DNA from: Ignavibacteriota bacterium
GTDB lineage: Bacteria > Bacteroidota > Ignavibacteria > UBA10030 > SZUA-254
Length of the DNA stretch: 50,022 nt
Assembly (NCBI GenBank): GCA_016212665.1
Contig: JACREZ010000014.1
Span: 1-50,022, forward strand
Direction of reading: 5' to 3'
Of this stretch, positions 36,881-46,300 are shown piece by piece (position 1 is the first letter of the stretch; each line of letters begins with the position of its first letter). The notes beneath the pieces were generated by a model. The model searched no databases. It saw only the letters and a list, made by a program, of their open reading frames with translations, and was not told the DNA's origin. Both the position numbers and the translations under genes were made by a program.

Positions 36881-39325
36881 ATGAAAAAGTCTATACTACC
36901 TTTGTTGTTGTTGACCCTCTTCGTGGGGCAAACTCTCTTAGCCGATTGGCCCTGCCAAACAACTCAAAACGTCGTTGTCTCAATTAACAGTGGGATACAA
37001 TGGAACCCGCGCATCGCTTCCGATGGAAAAAGCGGGGCAGTTGTGGTCTGGCAAGACCGTCGCACAGGAATCGTTGACAAAGTCTTTGTACAACGAATCA
37101 ACAATCTTGGAAATGCAATGTGGCAGGATGGAGGAATTCCTCTTTCACTCAGTTCCGCCTATCAGGTGTTTCCACAAATCTCCGGCGATGGAACCGGCGG
37201 GTCGTTTGTCACGTGGATGGAAAACCGTAATGCCGTTGACTATGATATTTTTGTTCAGCGTGTCACATCGAACGGATTAACGCTCTGGAATCCGGGCGGC
37301 AACATCGTTTCCAACTACGGCGGTCATCAATATTACCCGATGATTGTCCGCGACCTCGGTGGTCAGGATGGAGTGATTATCGTTTGGCAAGACCAGCGAA
37401 GCGGGAACTATGATATTTACGCTCAGAAGTTTACCGGACTCGGACAGGCAATGTGGTCATCCGGCGGTGAAGTTGTTATTCAAATGAATGGCGACCAGGT
37501 GAATCCTTCAGTCATCAGCGATGGTCTCGGCGGCGCAATTATTACATGGACAGATTTTCGTTCCGAAAGCGGAACTTCGGATGTGTTCTGTCAGAGATTA
37601 CTTTCTGACGGGCGATTAGCATGGGTTCGTGAAGGTGTTCCGATTGCTGCGTTGACCAACGACCAACTCGCGCCACAATTAGTAACAGATGGAAAGAACG
37701 GCGCTATCATCGCATGGCAGGATAGACGCAGTGCAAGCATTGACAAAATTTTTGCACAACGAATAGATAAAGACGGAATTCAGCGCTGGATGGAAAATGG
37801 TGTTCCGCTGGCTTACTCAGCCGGAATTCAGGCAACACCGAAACTCGTCAGCGATAATCTTGGCGGCGCAATTGTAGTGTGGCAAGATAACAGAACCGGG
37901 AATGATTATGATATTTATGCCCAATATATCAATCAATACGGGCAGATGAAATGGTCAACGGAAGGATTATCGGTTTGTGTGATGAACGGTCAGCAATATA
38001 ATCCTACGCTTGTCTTTGAAGGTTCGTCCGCGCTTATCACATGGCAAGACAAACGGAATGAGGTAGATTTTGATATTTTTGCACAACGCATCAATTTATT
38101 CGGAGTTGCGTTGTGGTCACAAAACGGAAATCCGTTGCATACGAATTCATTCGACCAGGTGAACCCCCAACTCGACACCGATTTACTACGCGGCGGAATT
38201 GTCGTCTGGACTGATTACCGTGTCGGCGGCGGAAACACAGATTTATTTGCACAACGCATTGGTTCGAACGGAAAAATGGCGGGCGGATGCTACCGTTCGT
38301 TTACACAGGATAGTTTAGCGCAACGTTCGCTCCGTGTTCGTACGCCGATTCCCGGTACGCGTGCGCTTCGCGTTCACATGCCGAACACGGGAAATGTTCG
38401 CGATACAGTTTGGAAACGGGGCGCATTTCAGGATGGACTGATTGTTGGTGTTGACCGCCCGATTCGCTCTCGCGATTATGGTTGGATTTGGATTTCCATT
38501 CCGCATAACGTCCGACGAGCATTACCGATGCGCGGAACTCCCCGACCTTTCCGGTATCTTTCTTATCGTGATTTTAATAGTGTGTTGAGAAATCCACATG
38601 CTGCGCGCTACACAAACAGTCTTGTCGGCGAGTTGATAGCGTTGAAGCACAATATTGCCGCAAGCGATTCCCGTGTGACAGATCCGGGATTTGGAGATTT
38701 AGTCTATCGTGACCCAACGGGCAGACCGAACCCGTTAACGAACAGGTCAATGAGACAAATCGTCCCGTTCCTTGATAGTGCATTGACGTTCTGGCGAGAA
38801 TACACGTGGCTGAACTATGCACAAGCAGATACTGCATTGAAAGCCATCAATAAAGCATTCAGCGCCAGAGTGGATACGTTCTCTACGATTCCTTTGAGAA
38901 TCAAGCCGGTGAAAGCGCTTTTCTCTGTTCCGAATTTAATACCGAATCCCGACACTGCGCTTATGGCTCCGCCGATTGTTTATTCTCCCATGACAATTGA
39001 TGAAGAAGACAACATCACAGAGCCGTTCGAGTATGACTTACTTCAAAATTACCCGAATCCATTCAATCCGGCAACAACGATTGAGTTTTATCTGACAGAA
39101 CGTGCAAAAACGTCGCTTCGCGTCTATAATACGCTCGGTCAGGAGGTAGCGGTACTACTGGATAATGTAGATTTGGAAGCAGGAACACAGACCTTCGATT
39201 TCGATGCCTCCTCTCTCACTTCGGGTGTGTATTTCTATCAGTTAGTGATGGAACAATTTCCGACAAATGCAGACGAAGAAGTATATCCGGTAACGGTTAT
39301 GAAAAAAATGGTCTTGATGAAATAA
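36881..39325 (+). CDS. Eight-repeat WxDxR propeller-like T9SS protein
   Basis: 814 residues, with a signal peptide (MKKSILPLLLLTLFVGQTLL-AD) and GAGAG upstream of the ATG. Residues about 38-465 are eight repeats of 50-55 aa with the cores DGxGGAIVxWQDxR, (Y)DIxAQRI and GxxxWxxxGxPL, probably the blades of a propeller. Residues about 470-715 are the shared pre-sorting module (GNVRDTVWKRGAF, LKHNIAASDSR, GFGDLVY, LKAINKAF), and the end is a T9SS type A sorting domain (NYPNPFNPATTIEFYL ... KMVLMK). The repeat type is common in T9SS proteins with no known ligand. The two neighbours with a different C-terminal module flank it. Confidence 0.85.
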   Translation: MKKSILPLLLLTLFVGQTLLADWPCQTTQNVVVSINSGIQWNPRIASDGKSGAVVVWQDRRTGIVDKVFVQRINNLGNAMWQDGGIPLSLSSAYQVFPQISGDGTGGSFVTWMENRNAVDYDIFVQRVTSNGLTLWNPGGNIVSNYGGHQYYPMIVRDLGGQDGVIIVWQDQRSGNYDIYAQKFTGLGQAMWSSGGEVVIQMNGDQVNPSVISDGLGGAIITWTDFRSESGTSDVFCQRLLSDGRLAWVREGVPIAALTNDQLAPQLVTDGKNGAIIAWQDRRSASIDKIFAQRIDKDGIQRWMENGVPLAYSAGIQATPKLVSDNLGGAIVVWQDNRTGNDYDIYAQYINQYGQMKWSTEGLSVCVMNGQQYNPTLVFEGSSALITWQDKRNEVDFDIFAQRINLFGVALWSQNGNPLHTNSFDQVNPQLDTDLLRGGIVVWTDYRVGGGNTDLFAQRIGSNGKMAGGCYRSFTQDSLAQRSLRVRTPIPGTRALRVHMPNTGNVRDTVWKRGAFQDGLIVGVDRPIRSRDYGWIWISIPHNVRRALPMRGTPRPFRYLSYRDFNSVLRNPHAARYTNSLVGELIALKHNIAASDSRVTDPGFGDLVYRDPTGRPNPLTNRSMRQIVPFLDSALTFWREYTWLNYAQADTALKAINKAFSARVDTFSTIPLRIKPVKALFSVPNLIPNPDTALMAPPIVYSPMTIDEEDNITEPFEYDLLQNYPNPFNPATTIEFYLTERAKTSLRVYNTLGQEVAVLLDNVDLEAGTQTFDFDASSLTSGVYFYQLVMEQFPTNADEEVYPVTVMKKMVLMK

Positions 39326-39377
39326 AATATTTTTGTAAAAAATTTTGTAGTAAAAAAAAAAACACTTATATTTGTGT

Positions 39378-39450
39378 GGTGTGAGTGAGGCCCCCCCTGT
39401 CGTAATCAAGTCGCCTCCCCTTGGTTCGACCGCCTCGCTCGCACCTTTTT
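39378..39450 (+). other. Long RNA hairpin with wobble pairs, followed by TTTTT
   Basis: GGTGTGAGTGAGGC (39378-39391) pairs over 14 positions with GCCTCGCTCGCACC (39432-39445). All pairs form in the + strand RNA, two of them as U-G, which would be mismatches on the other strand. A run of five T follows, so it may be a first terminator. The 40-nt loop is C-rich and has GGTTCGACC. Confidence 0.55.
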
Positions 39451-39452
39451 AG

Positions 39453-39492
39453 AGTCGGGTCTTCATACCTCTTGGAGCCCGACTACTTTTTT
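39453..39492 (+). terminator. Second terminator-like hairpin after the 814-aa gene
   Basis: AGTCGGG (39453-39459) pairs with CCCGACT (39478-39484), and ACTTTTTT follows. It lies directly upstream of the second MITE-like element. Confidence 0.6.
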
Positions 39493-39495
39493 ATA

Positions 39496-39613
39496 GGGGC
39501 TGTCTCATAAGTAAGATCAATTGTAGGCGCAACCTTTATGGTTGCGTTTCCAAATCAAAAACGCAGACGTAAAGTCTGCGGCTACATCATTATCAGACTT
39601 ATGAGACAGCCCC
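39496..39613 (+). mobile_element. MITE-like element with 17-bp terminal inverted repeats, copy 2
   Basis: 118 bp from GGGGCTGTCTCATAAGT (39496-39512) to ACTTATGAGACAGCCCC (39597-39613), a perfect inverted pair. The two internal hairpins of copy 1 are kept, and the middle (GTTTCCAAATCAAAAACG and onward) is nearly unchanged. It carries no gene and no obvious target duplication. Confidence 0.72.
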
Positions 39614-39667
39614 TTCGTTTTTCCCTTGGTTCCTTCTTTTTTTATTGTAGAAAAACTCAATATTGTT

Positions 39668-39699
39668 CTTGCATATTAGAACTGATTTTCTTACAATTG
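39668..39699 (+). promoter_or_regulatory. Sigma-A promoter (Bacteroidota type) for the OB-fold protein
   Basis: CTTG (39668-39671), a 20-nt spacer, TACAATTG (39692-39699). One base differs from the pattern in each box. The leader to the ATG at 39846 would be about 140 nt. Confidence 0.5.
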
Positions 39700-39845
39700 T
39701 GCTGTCTCCACTCTGCCCTTCAATCAACCTTTAAATCACTCAACGGCAAGCGGAATCAATTTAATCTACCACAATCAACCATGAAGTTGAAATACGAAGA
39801 GTTACCTCATTTCGTTTACACTCACATTTCTTTTTGGAGAAATCT

Positions 39846-42800
39846 ATGAAACGTCTTATACCTTTTTTTATTCTCATCCTTATTCTATTCACACAAGTTG
39901 TCAGCGCCGATGTAAAATTTTCCAAGCGATATAATCGCCTGACGAACTCGTGGCACATGTATCCTGAAGTTACTATTCATGATATACAATACAATCAACT
40001 TGACTCATTACTTCAGGCAACAACTATACAACAGGGGAATAATTCAAGATGGCATCTACAAACAGCAGATAGAGTCGAATCTGCTACTACTATAGATGAT
40101 ACTGTTACAATTGTAGGTTTGTGTGTAGTTCCACCAAAGATAATTGGTTACACAGCTGTTGGATTTACTATGGTCCTGTATGATACAACAGCGAACCCCA
40201 GTGAATGGGCTGGAATAATAGTTAGATGTAATGTGTCAAGTACCTCGCCGGGAGATTCTGCACAAAATATTATTGATGGATTTCTAAATGTTGAGCGCGG
40301 TGATGTTATCCGAATTACTGGAGTACTTTCTGAATTTCCAGTAGGGAATATGAATAGTTTAACTCAATTCCAACCGGTACCCGGAATTTCTATAGACATT
40401 ATTGATTCAAAACCTTTACCTGCTACTATTTTAAAAGGCGACAGTATTGAACAATTTTATCAAGGGACATATATCTCAACTGGTCCGTATAACGTCCAGT
40501 ATCATACTGCGGAAAAATATGAAGGGATGATAGTTGAATTTCGTGACCTTGTTATTACGGGCTATGCAAATGTAGGTGGAAGAAATGCCATTATCATGAA
40601 TGACCCTGATGGTAATACGCTGGCAATGCATGATGCTTCACGTTGGTTTACTGTTACTGGTTCATGGAAAGATCCCTCGTCAACATGGACATTACCCCCT
40701 GTGTTCGCTGTAATAGATACCATACGCGGGGTCATGATTCAAATATCAGGAACGAGTGGGACGTATGGGTATGTTATTGCACCATTGTTTCCCGGAGATG
40801 TCGTTTTTGGTGTCGCGAAACCCACACTTAACAGTCATTCCCGAACACCAAATATTATTAAGGAAGAACAAACATTTAAAATACAAGCGCGCGCACGGAT
40901 GACAACTGGAGGATGGCCCGTAGAAAGTGTGGCTGTCAAGATGAGTATCAATTATGGTTCATTCGAAAAATATCCGATGGAAATGATTACCTTGGACTCA
41001 ATCTATGAAGCATCGTTCCTGGATTTACCTCCGAATTCATTTGTCAGATACTTCATTGAAGCAACAGATACGGGTGGACAGAAGTCACGCCTTGCGTATC
41101 AAGGCGTAGGAATCCTAGGAAGTGATACGTCGCTTGGCTTTTTCAATTTTACAGTTCTCAATCATGACCCCACGATTAGAGATATTCAATATACTCCATA
41201 TTCACATGGAGTAAGCCCATACTATGGTGCAACTACTACTTTGCGCGGCATTATTACCGCAGACTCTGCAGACATGGAATTAACTGCACATTCGAGTATT
41301 TATGGCACGAATGCCTACTATATGCAATCCGGAACTCTGCCGTGGAGCGGTATCTGGCTTGTCTCGGCAGTCGGTGATACTTCATTAGGTAAAGTTAGAA
41401 GAGGGGACAGTGTTTCTGTCAGTGGTACTGTAGGGGAATTGAATAATGTCACTCAGATATATAACATACTAAACACAGCAACAATTATCTCGTCGAATAA
41501 CCCATTACCTTCTCCACTTACTCTGCCAAGTAACACTTTTGCAATTGGCAATCCTGCCGCCGAGCAGTACGAGGGAATGTTAGTCAGAATCGTGAATGCG
41601 AAGGTAAATAATTTAGCTCCGATATTTTCTGACCAAAAGTTATTTGAAATTGATGACAATTCTGGCGGTGTATTGATTGACCCGGATGGAAAAAATATGT
41701 ATACAAATATTCCAGGAGATTCTACGGTTGGTAGAACGAATATTCTTTACCTCAATGATAAAGTTGATACCCTGATTGGAGTAGTATTTTTCTCCGGAGG
41801 AAGCAGGTATGCTATCTGTCCTCGACAAAACTCTGATTATGTTGCTGGCGAACCGTACGAATACAGTCAAGGATGGAATCTTGTCTCGGTCGCACGTGAG
41901 CAAACGCCCGGACAAACCGGCTACAACGTTTCCCGGCTCTTCCCGACGGCAACTTCTCAGCCATTCATGTTTGCCGGCGGTTATCTTGCCGATACGGCAA
42001 TCTGGCAGGGAATAGGATATTGGTTGAAGTTCGGTTCCAATCAGGTGGTGCGACAACTTGGAAAACCGTTTACGCTCGATACCATTGAAGTCGTTTCAGG
42101 ATGGAACCTTGTCGGAATGTTGGGAGAAGCAATTGCGTCCAGCACGGTTGATGCACTTCCCGAAGGAAATGCTCTTTCGTCATTCTTCGGTTACGATAAC
42201 GGTTACGACGTTGCAACAACGCTCAACCCGACACAGGGCTACTGGGTGAAATCGGATATGGATGGAAGTATTATCCTTTCAACAACAGGATTTGAAAAAT
42301 CCAATCGCCCGGTTGATATGAACCAATTCAACTCGATTACCATTACATCGAAGAACGGAACGAAGCAGACGTTGTATTTCGGAAACAATGCGGAAGGAAC
42401 AATCAACCTGAAAGCGTACGAATTACCACCGACTTCTCCCGAAGGGACGATGGATGCGCGATTTATCTCCGGCAGAATTCTCGAAACATATCCGTCGCGG
42501 TTGATTTCTCCGGCGCAGTTTGCTATCGGTTTGAAAAATGCCGAAGCGCCGTTGAAGGTGCAATGGAACATTGCTTCCAATGATTTGAAGCAGTTCGTTC
42601 TCGCAGAAGCGAAAGGCGGAAAAACAATCACCATGAAAGGTTCAGGCGAAGCAAGCATCTCGAAAGCGAGTGACTTGTTGTTCCTCACCGTTTCGGATGG
42701 CGGAGTGATGCCGAAAGAATTTTCACTCAGCCAGAATTACCCGAACCCGTTCAACCCGTCAACACAGTTCGTGGTCGGAGTGCCGCAAGCCTCGCATGTG

Positions 42801-42992
42801 GATGTTGGCGTGTATAATATTCTCGGACAAAAAGTCGCAACGCTCGTGAACGAAGACCGCGATGCAGGATTCCACACAGTGGTGTGGAACAGCACGCTGG
42901 AAAACGGTATGCTCGCATCGAGCGGCGTCTATTTTGTGAAGATGAACGCCGGCGAGTTTTCTGCGGTGAAGAAGATTGTGTTGATGAAATAA
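39846..42992 (+). CDS. T9SS protein with several OB-fold domains
   Basis: 1048 residues from the ATG at 39846, with GGAGA 7 nt upstream and a signal peptide (MKRLIPFFILILILF ... SA). An in-frame ATG at 39834 adds only MEKS. Residues about 50-310 and 440-665 look like YhcR/DUF5689-type OB-fold domains (VTIVGLCVVPPKI, GDVIRITGVLSEF, EKYEGMIVEFRDLVI; then TTLRGIITADS, GDSVSVSGTVGEL, EQYEGMLVRIVNAKV). An Ig-like domain lies between them (about 325-420). Residues 675-940 are the GWNLVS module shared with the PLD protein, followed by a T9SS sorting domain (QNYPNPFNPSTQF). OB-folds of this type bind nucleic acid in secreted nucleases; no nuclease domain is seen here, so a binding role is inferred. 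Confidence 0.82.
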   Translation: MKRLIPFFILILILFTQVVSADVKFSKRYNRLTNSWHMYPEVTIHDIQYNQLDSLLQATTIQQGNNSRWHLQTADRVESATTIDDTVTIVGLCVVPPKIIGYTAVGFTMVLYDTTANPSEWAGIIVRCNVSSTSPGDSAQNIIDGFLNVERGDVIRITGVLSEFPVGNMNSLTQFQPVPGISIDIIDSKPLPATILKGDSIEQFYQGTYISTGPYNVQYHTAEKYEGMIVEFRDLVITGYANVGGRNAIIMNDPDGNTLAMHDASRWFTVTGSWKDPSSTWTLPPVFAVIDTIRGVMIQISGTSGTYGYVIAPLFPGDVVFGVAKPTLNSHSRTPNIIKEEQTFKIQARARMTTGGWPVESVAVKMSINYGSFEKYPMEMITLDSIYEASFLDLPPNSFVRYFIEATDTGGQKSRLAYQGVGILGSDTSLGFFNFTVLNHDPTIRDIQYTPYSHGVSPYYGATTTLRGIITADSADMELTAHSSIYGTNAYYMQSGTLPWSGIWLVSAVGDTSLGKVRRGDSVSVSGTVGELNNVTQIYNILNTATIISSNNPLPSPLTLPSNTFAIGNPAAEQYEGMLVRIVNAKVNNLAPIFSDQKLFEIDDNSGGVLIDPDGKNMYTNIPGDSTVGRTNILYLNDKVDTLIGVVFFSGGSRYAICPRQNSDYVAGEPYEYSQGWNLVSVAREQTPGQTGYNVSRLFPTATSQPFMFAGGYLADTAIWQGIGYWLKFGSNQVVRQLGKPFTLDTIEVVSGWNLVGMLGEAIASSTVDALPEGNALSSFFGYDNGYDVATTLNPTQGYWVKSDMDGSIILSTTGFEKSNRPVDMNQFNSITITSKNGTKQTLYFGNNAEGTINLKAYELPPTSPEGTMDARFISGRILETYPSRLISPAQFAIGLKNAEAPLKVQWNIASNDLKQFVLAEAKGGKTITMKGSGEASISKASDLLFLTVSDGGVMPKEFSLSQNYPNPFNPSTQFVVGVPQASHVDVGVYNILGQKVATLVNEDRDAGFHTVVWNSTLENGMLASSGVYFVKMNAGEFSAVKKIVLMK

Positions 42993-43004
42993 TCCTTTTT
43001 TTCA

Positions 43005-43075
43005 CTCACGCAAAGCAGCGAAGTCGTAAAGGGTTTCTTCCCTTTTTGCCCTGCGATTTAGCCGCTTTGCGTGAG
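43005..43075 (+). repeat. Inverted repeat CTCACGCAAAGC, REP-like
   Basis: CTCACGCAAAGC (43005-43016) and GCTTTGCGTGAG (43064-43075) are perfect 12-bp arms. The inner part continues with partial pairing (GCGAAGTCG and TGCGATTTAGC) and AAAGGG/CCCTTT. It lies 12 nt after a stop codon and may stabilise or end the transcript. The rest of the gap (43076-43357) holds the promoter listed next and an unassigned leader. Confidence 0.75.
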
Positions 43076-43095
43076 GATATTTAACACAAATTTAA

Positions 43096-43127
43096 CTTGG
43101 CTCTTTACCAATTTTTTCATAACTTTA
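43096..43127 (+). promoter_or_regulatory. Sigma-A promoter (Bacteroidota type) for the last large gene
   Basis: CTTG (43096-43099), a 20-nt spacer, TAACTTTA (43120-43127). The leader to the ATG at 43358 is about 225 nt and no second promoter is clear in it. Confidence 0.5.
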
Positions 43128-43357
43128 CACCGAACATTTAGTACCCCAAACGCTTCTCAGCAGAACAATCAACAACAGCATGACAATGTACAGCATTTTT
43201 CAGGAAGTAGTGTCTCCGTATGCAAATTGAGAAAACCATACGACGACAAGAGAACACAGGCGAGGCGGCTGAGAGCATTCCACACGATTTTTACAAACCT
43301 ATTTTTTTAAGACAATTCACTAATTCACTAACCATAAACAACCAAAAAGGAACGTTT

Positions 43358-46300
43358 ATGAAACAACAACTAAACATATTTACACGGCTCTTCGTTGTCG
43401 CTGTAGTTGCTATTCTGACTATGGGAACGATGGCGCAAGGGCAGTTATTAACAAACGAAAACTTCGACTATAGTACGGGCCAACTGACCAACGTAAATGG
43501 TGGAGGTAATGTCAGTGGTGGTAACTGGGTAAGCTATTCCGGAACAACACTACCATTACAAGTAACAAGTGGAAGTTTGACTTTCACAGGTTATGCCTCT
43601 TCTGGTGTTGGGAATAAGGTTGTGACTCAACCTGGCTCAGCCGAAGATGCCTATCGACAATTTACAACGCAAACTACGGGAACAGTTTATTTTGGTTTCC
43701 TTCTTAACGTAACATCAACAACTGGGATGGTTGCAAATACTAGTACAACGGGGGACTATTCTTTTGCACTTACTCCAAGCAATTCAACCTCAGCATTGAA
43801 CGCCCGAGTTTCTGTTAGAGTAGGAAGCGTTGCCGGTACATATAATCTAGGGTTACGCGCTTCATCTTCGAACACGACATCTACATTTAAATCTACAGAT
43901 TATGCCACAGGAGTTACCCACTTAATTGTAGTCAGTTATCAAATTGTTGATGGTGCTACAAATGATATTGTGAAAATGTGGATTGATCCTGCTATTGGCG
44001 GAAGTGAATCTACTTCAGATTTATCTCAGACAGCGGGAATAGATCTAGCCGATGTTGCTCGAATGGCAATTAGGCAAGGTACAAACTCTGTTAATTCAGA
44101 AGTTGATGGTATTCGCATCGGTACAACTTGGGAAAGTGTTACCGGTGCTACCGGTGATGCAAACTCCGACATCGTTGCCGCAGGAAATGAAACATCAAAC
44201 ATTGATTATGCTTCATTCCAACTTGGCGCAATCGGTGCAACAACCGATGCTGTTAAAGTTTGGTCATTCACCATTCGTGATGGCGGCGGTGCTGCTGACG
44301 CTGATGCATTGCCAACTATTTTGACTGGGGTTACAATTGATAAAGGTGGTATTGGAAATCCATCGTGGGCAAGTACTATTCGTCAAGCCGCATTGTACAA
44401 CGGTTCAACGGAAGTTGGAGAAGTCAGCGTAACGGGTGAAACAATTTCTTTCTCCGGATTAAGTCTTTCAACGCCGGATGATGGCTCGACTACTCTCGAT
44501 TTATATCTGACGTTTGAAACAAGCGCAACAGATAATTCTCAATATCAATTTCAAATCACAAATGCGAATGTAACAGCACAAGGATTTAATGCTTCAACGT
44601 TCTCTGCATTCTCTGCTCAAACAAGCAGTACAACAAGCGATGCAAACAGAGTTGAAGTCACTGCAAGTAAATTGACATTCACTACCAATCCGGCGGCATC
44701 AGTCGCACAGAACGTTAATTTTGCCGCGGCTGTTACTGCCTACGATGTGAACAACAATGTTGACCTCGATTTCACGGGCAATGTTACTGTTGGTGTACAA
44801 ACGGGAACAGGCGCAGTTTCTTCAGTTGCTGGCTTAACACAAGCGGCAGCAAGCGGCGTTGCTTCATGGAGTGATTTGCGATATAACACAGCAGAAACAG
44901 GTGTCCAGTTGGACGCAAACTCAGGCGTTTTAACAGAAGGTGTCTCTTCATCGTTTGATGTTGTCGGTCTTTCTGCGGCTTCTGATATCGTTGCCGGACC
45001 AAACAGCGACCTCGCTTCATTTTCTTCATTGATTGATTCACAGGGGGAACAAGTTGAAGTCTATGATATTACCATTCGTGATGGCGGCGGTTCAGCCGAT
45101 GGCGATGCTGTTGGTACTATCGTTGACCAGATTGTGTTTGGTCAAAGCGGCGCAAACACCGCGGCAGACTGGTCACAATATATTCAGGGCGTCGAACTGT
45201 TCAACGGGCTTACGAGTCTCGGAACAGGAACGGTTGGCGCAACAACTCTTACGTTCAGCGGCTCACCGTTGGTAGCAACAACCGATGGCGGAAGTGTTGA
45301 TTTACAATTAAAAGTCTATTTGAATACTTCGATGCCGGCAGGCGCAGAAGGAATTGTGCTTGGATTCAAAGTCAATCAGAATACCGATGTGACAACAAAT
45401 TCATCCGGTTCACTCTTTGCCGCAGGCGGTTCTGATGTCGCAGGTTCATCAGCGATTAGCGTTGTTGCAACGCAGTTGGGTTTTGGCGCGAACATTGCCA
45501 ACCAAACATCAGGTGTAGCGTTTGCAACATCCGTGAAAGCAACCGACGTGAACGGCAACCTTGATGAAGATTATGCATCAACAGTTACGTTATCAATTTC
45601 TTCCGGTAGCGGCGCATTATCAGGAACAACTTCAGGAGCGGCATCCGGCGGAACTGCCTCGTTCAGCGGTGTTATCGTTACCGGTTCCGGCGACCATGTG
45701 TTGGATGCAGGCGATGGTTCATTGTTAACTTCATCGAACATTTTCAACGTAGTATTACCGGCGGCTCCGGCAGTGTTTAAGATTGCCAATTATACTCCGC
45801 CTCTCAAATCAAGAACAGTAAGCACTGTTGATACGCTTGATTGGGATGATGCGAATTCGTGGACACAGATTTCAGGGAACGATTTAAACAACATTCCTGA
45901 TGGTGATGATGATGTTATTCTTGATAACACATTTAAATCAGGAAGTTATGTCTTGTTACTGGCAAATATTCGCCGTGACACAGTGAAAACACTCACGATT
46001 GGATATGCAGGAAATACAAACACGATTGAAGCATTGATTCCGTCCACAAGCACACTTTCCTCACCGCTCAGAATCGGAGACGGTGTTGCAGGAAATCATG
46101 ACTTGTTAATCCTTCAAGGCGGTGTACTGAATAACAGAACAACAACAACATCAAGCACAGCAATTTTTGTCGTTGGTTTCAGCAGTCCCGCACGTGATAC
46201 AATGACCATCCGGTCGGGTGGTACATTAATTCATGCCTCGAAAACCGGAACGACATACATGTTCCGCGGTAGTCAGGCAAAAGATGGAGATTACGGAACA

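Noticed and set aside
39411-39445. tRNA-like T-loop GGTTCGACC
   Set aside because: No acceptor, D or anticodon arms can be formed around it; the surrounding bases form a 14-bp hairpin instead.
39538-39849. 103-codon open frame across the second MITE-like element
   Set aside because: It covers the inverted-repeat element, the promoter of the next gene and its ribosome site.
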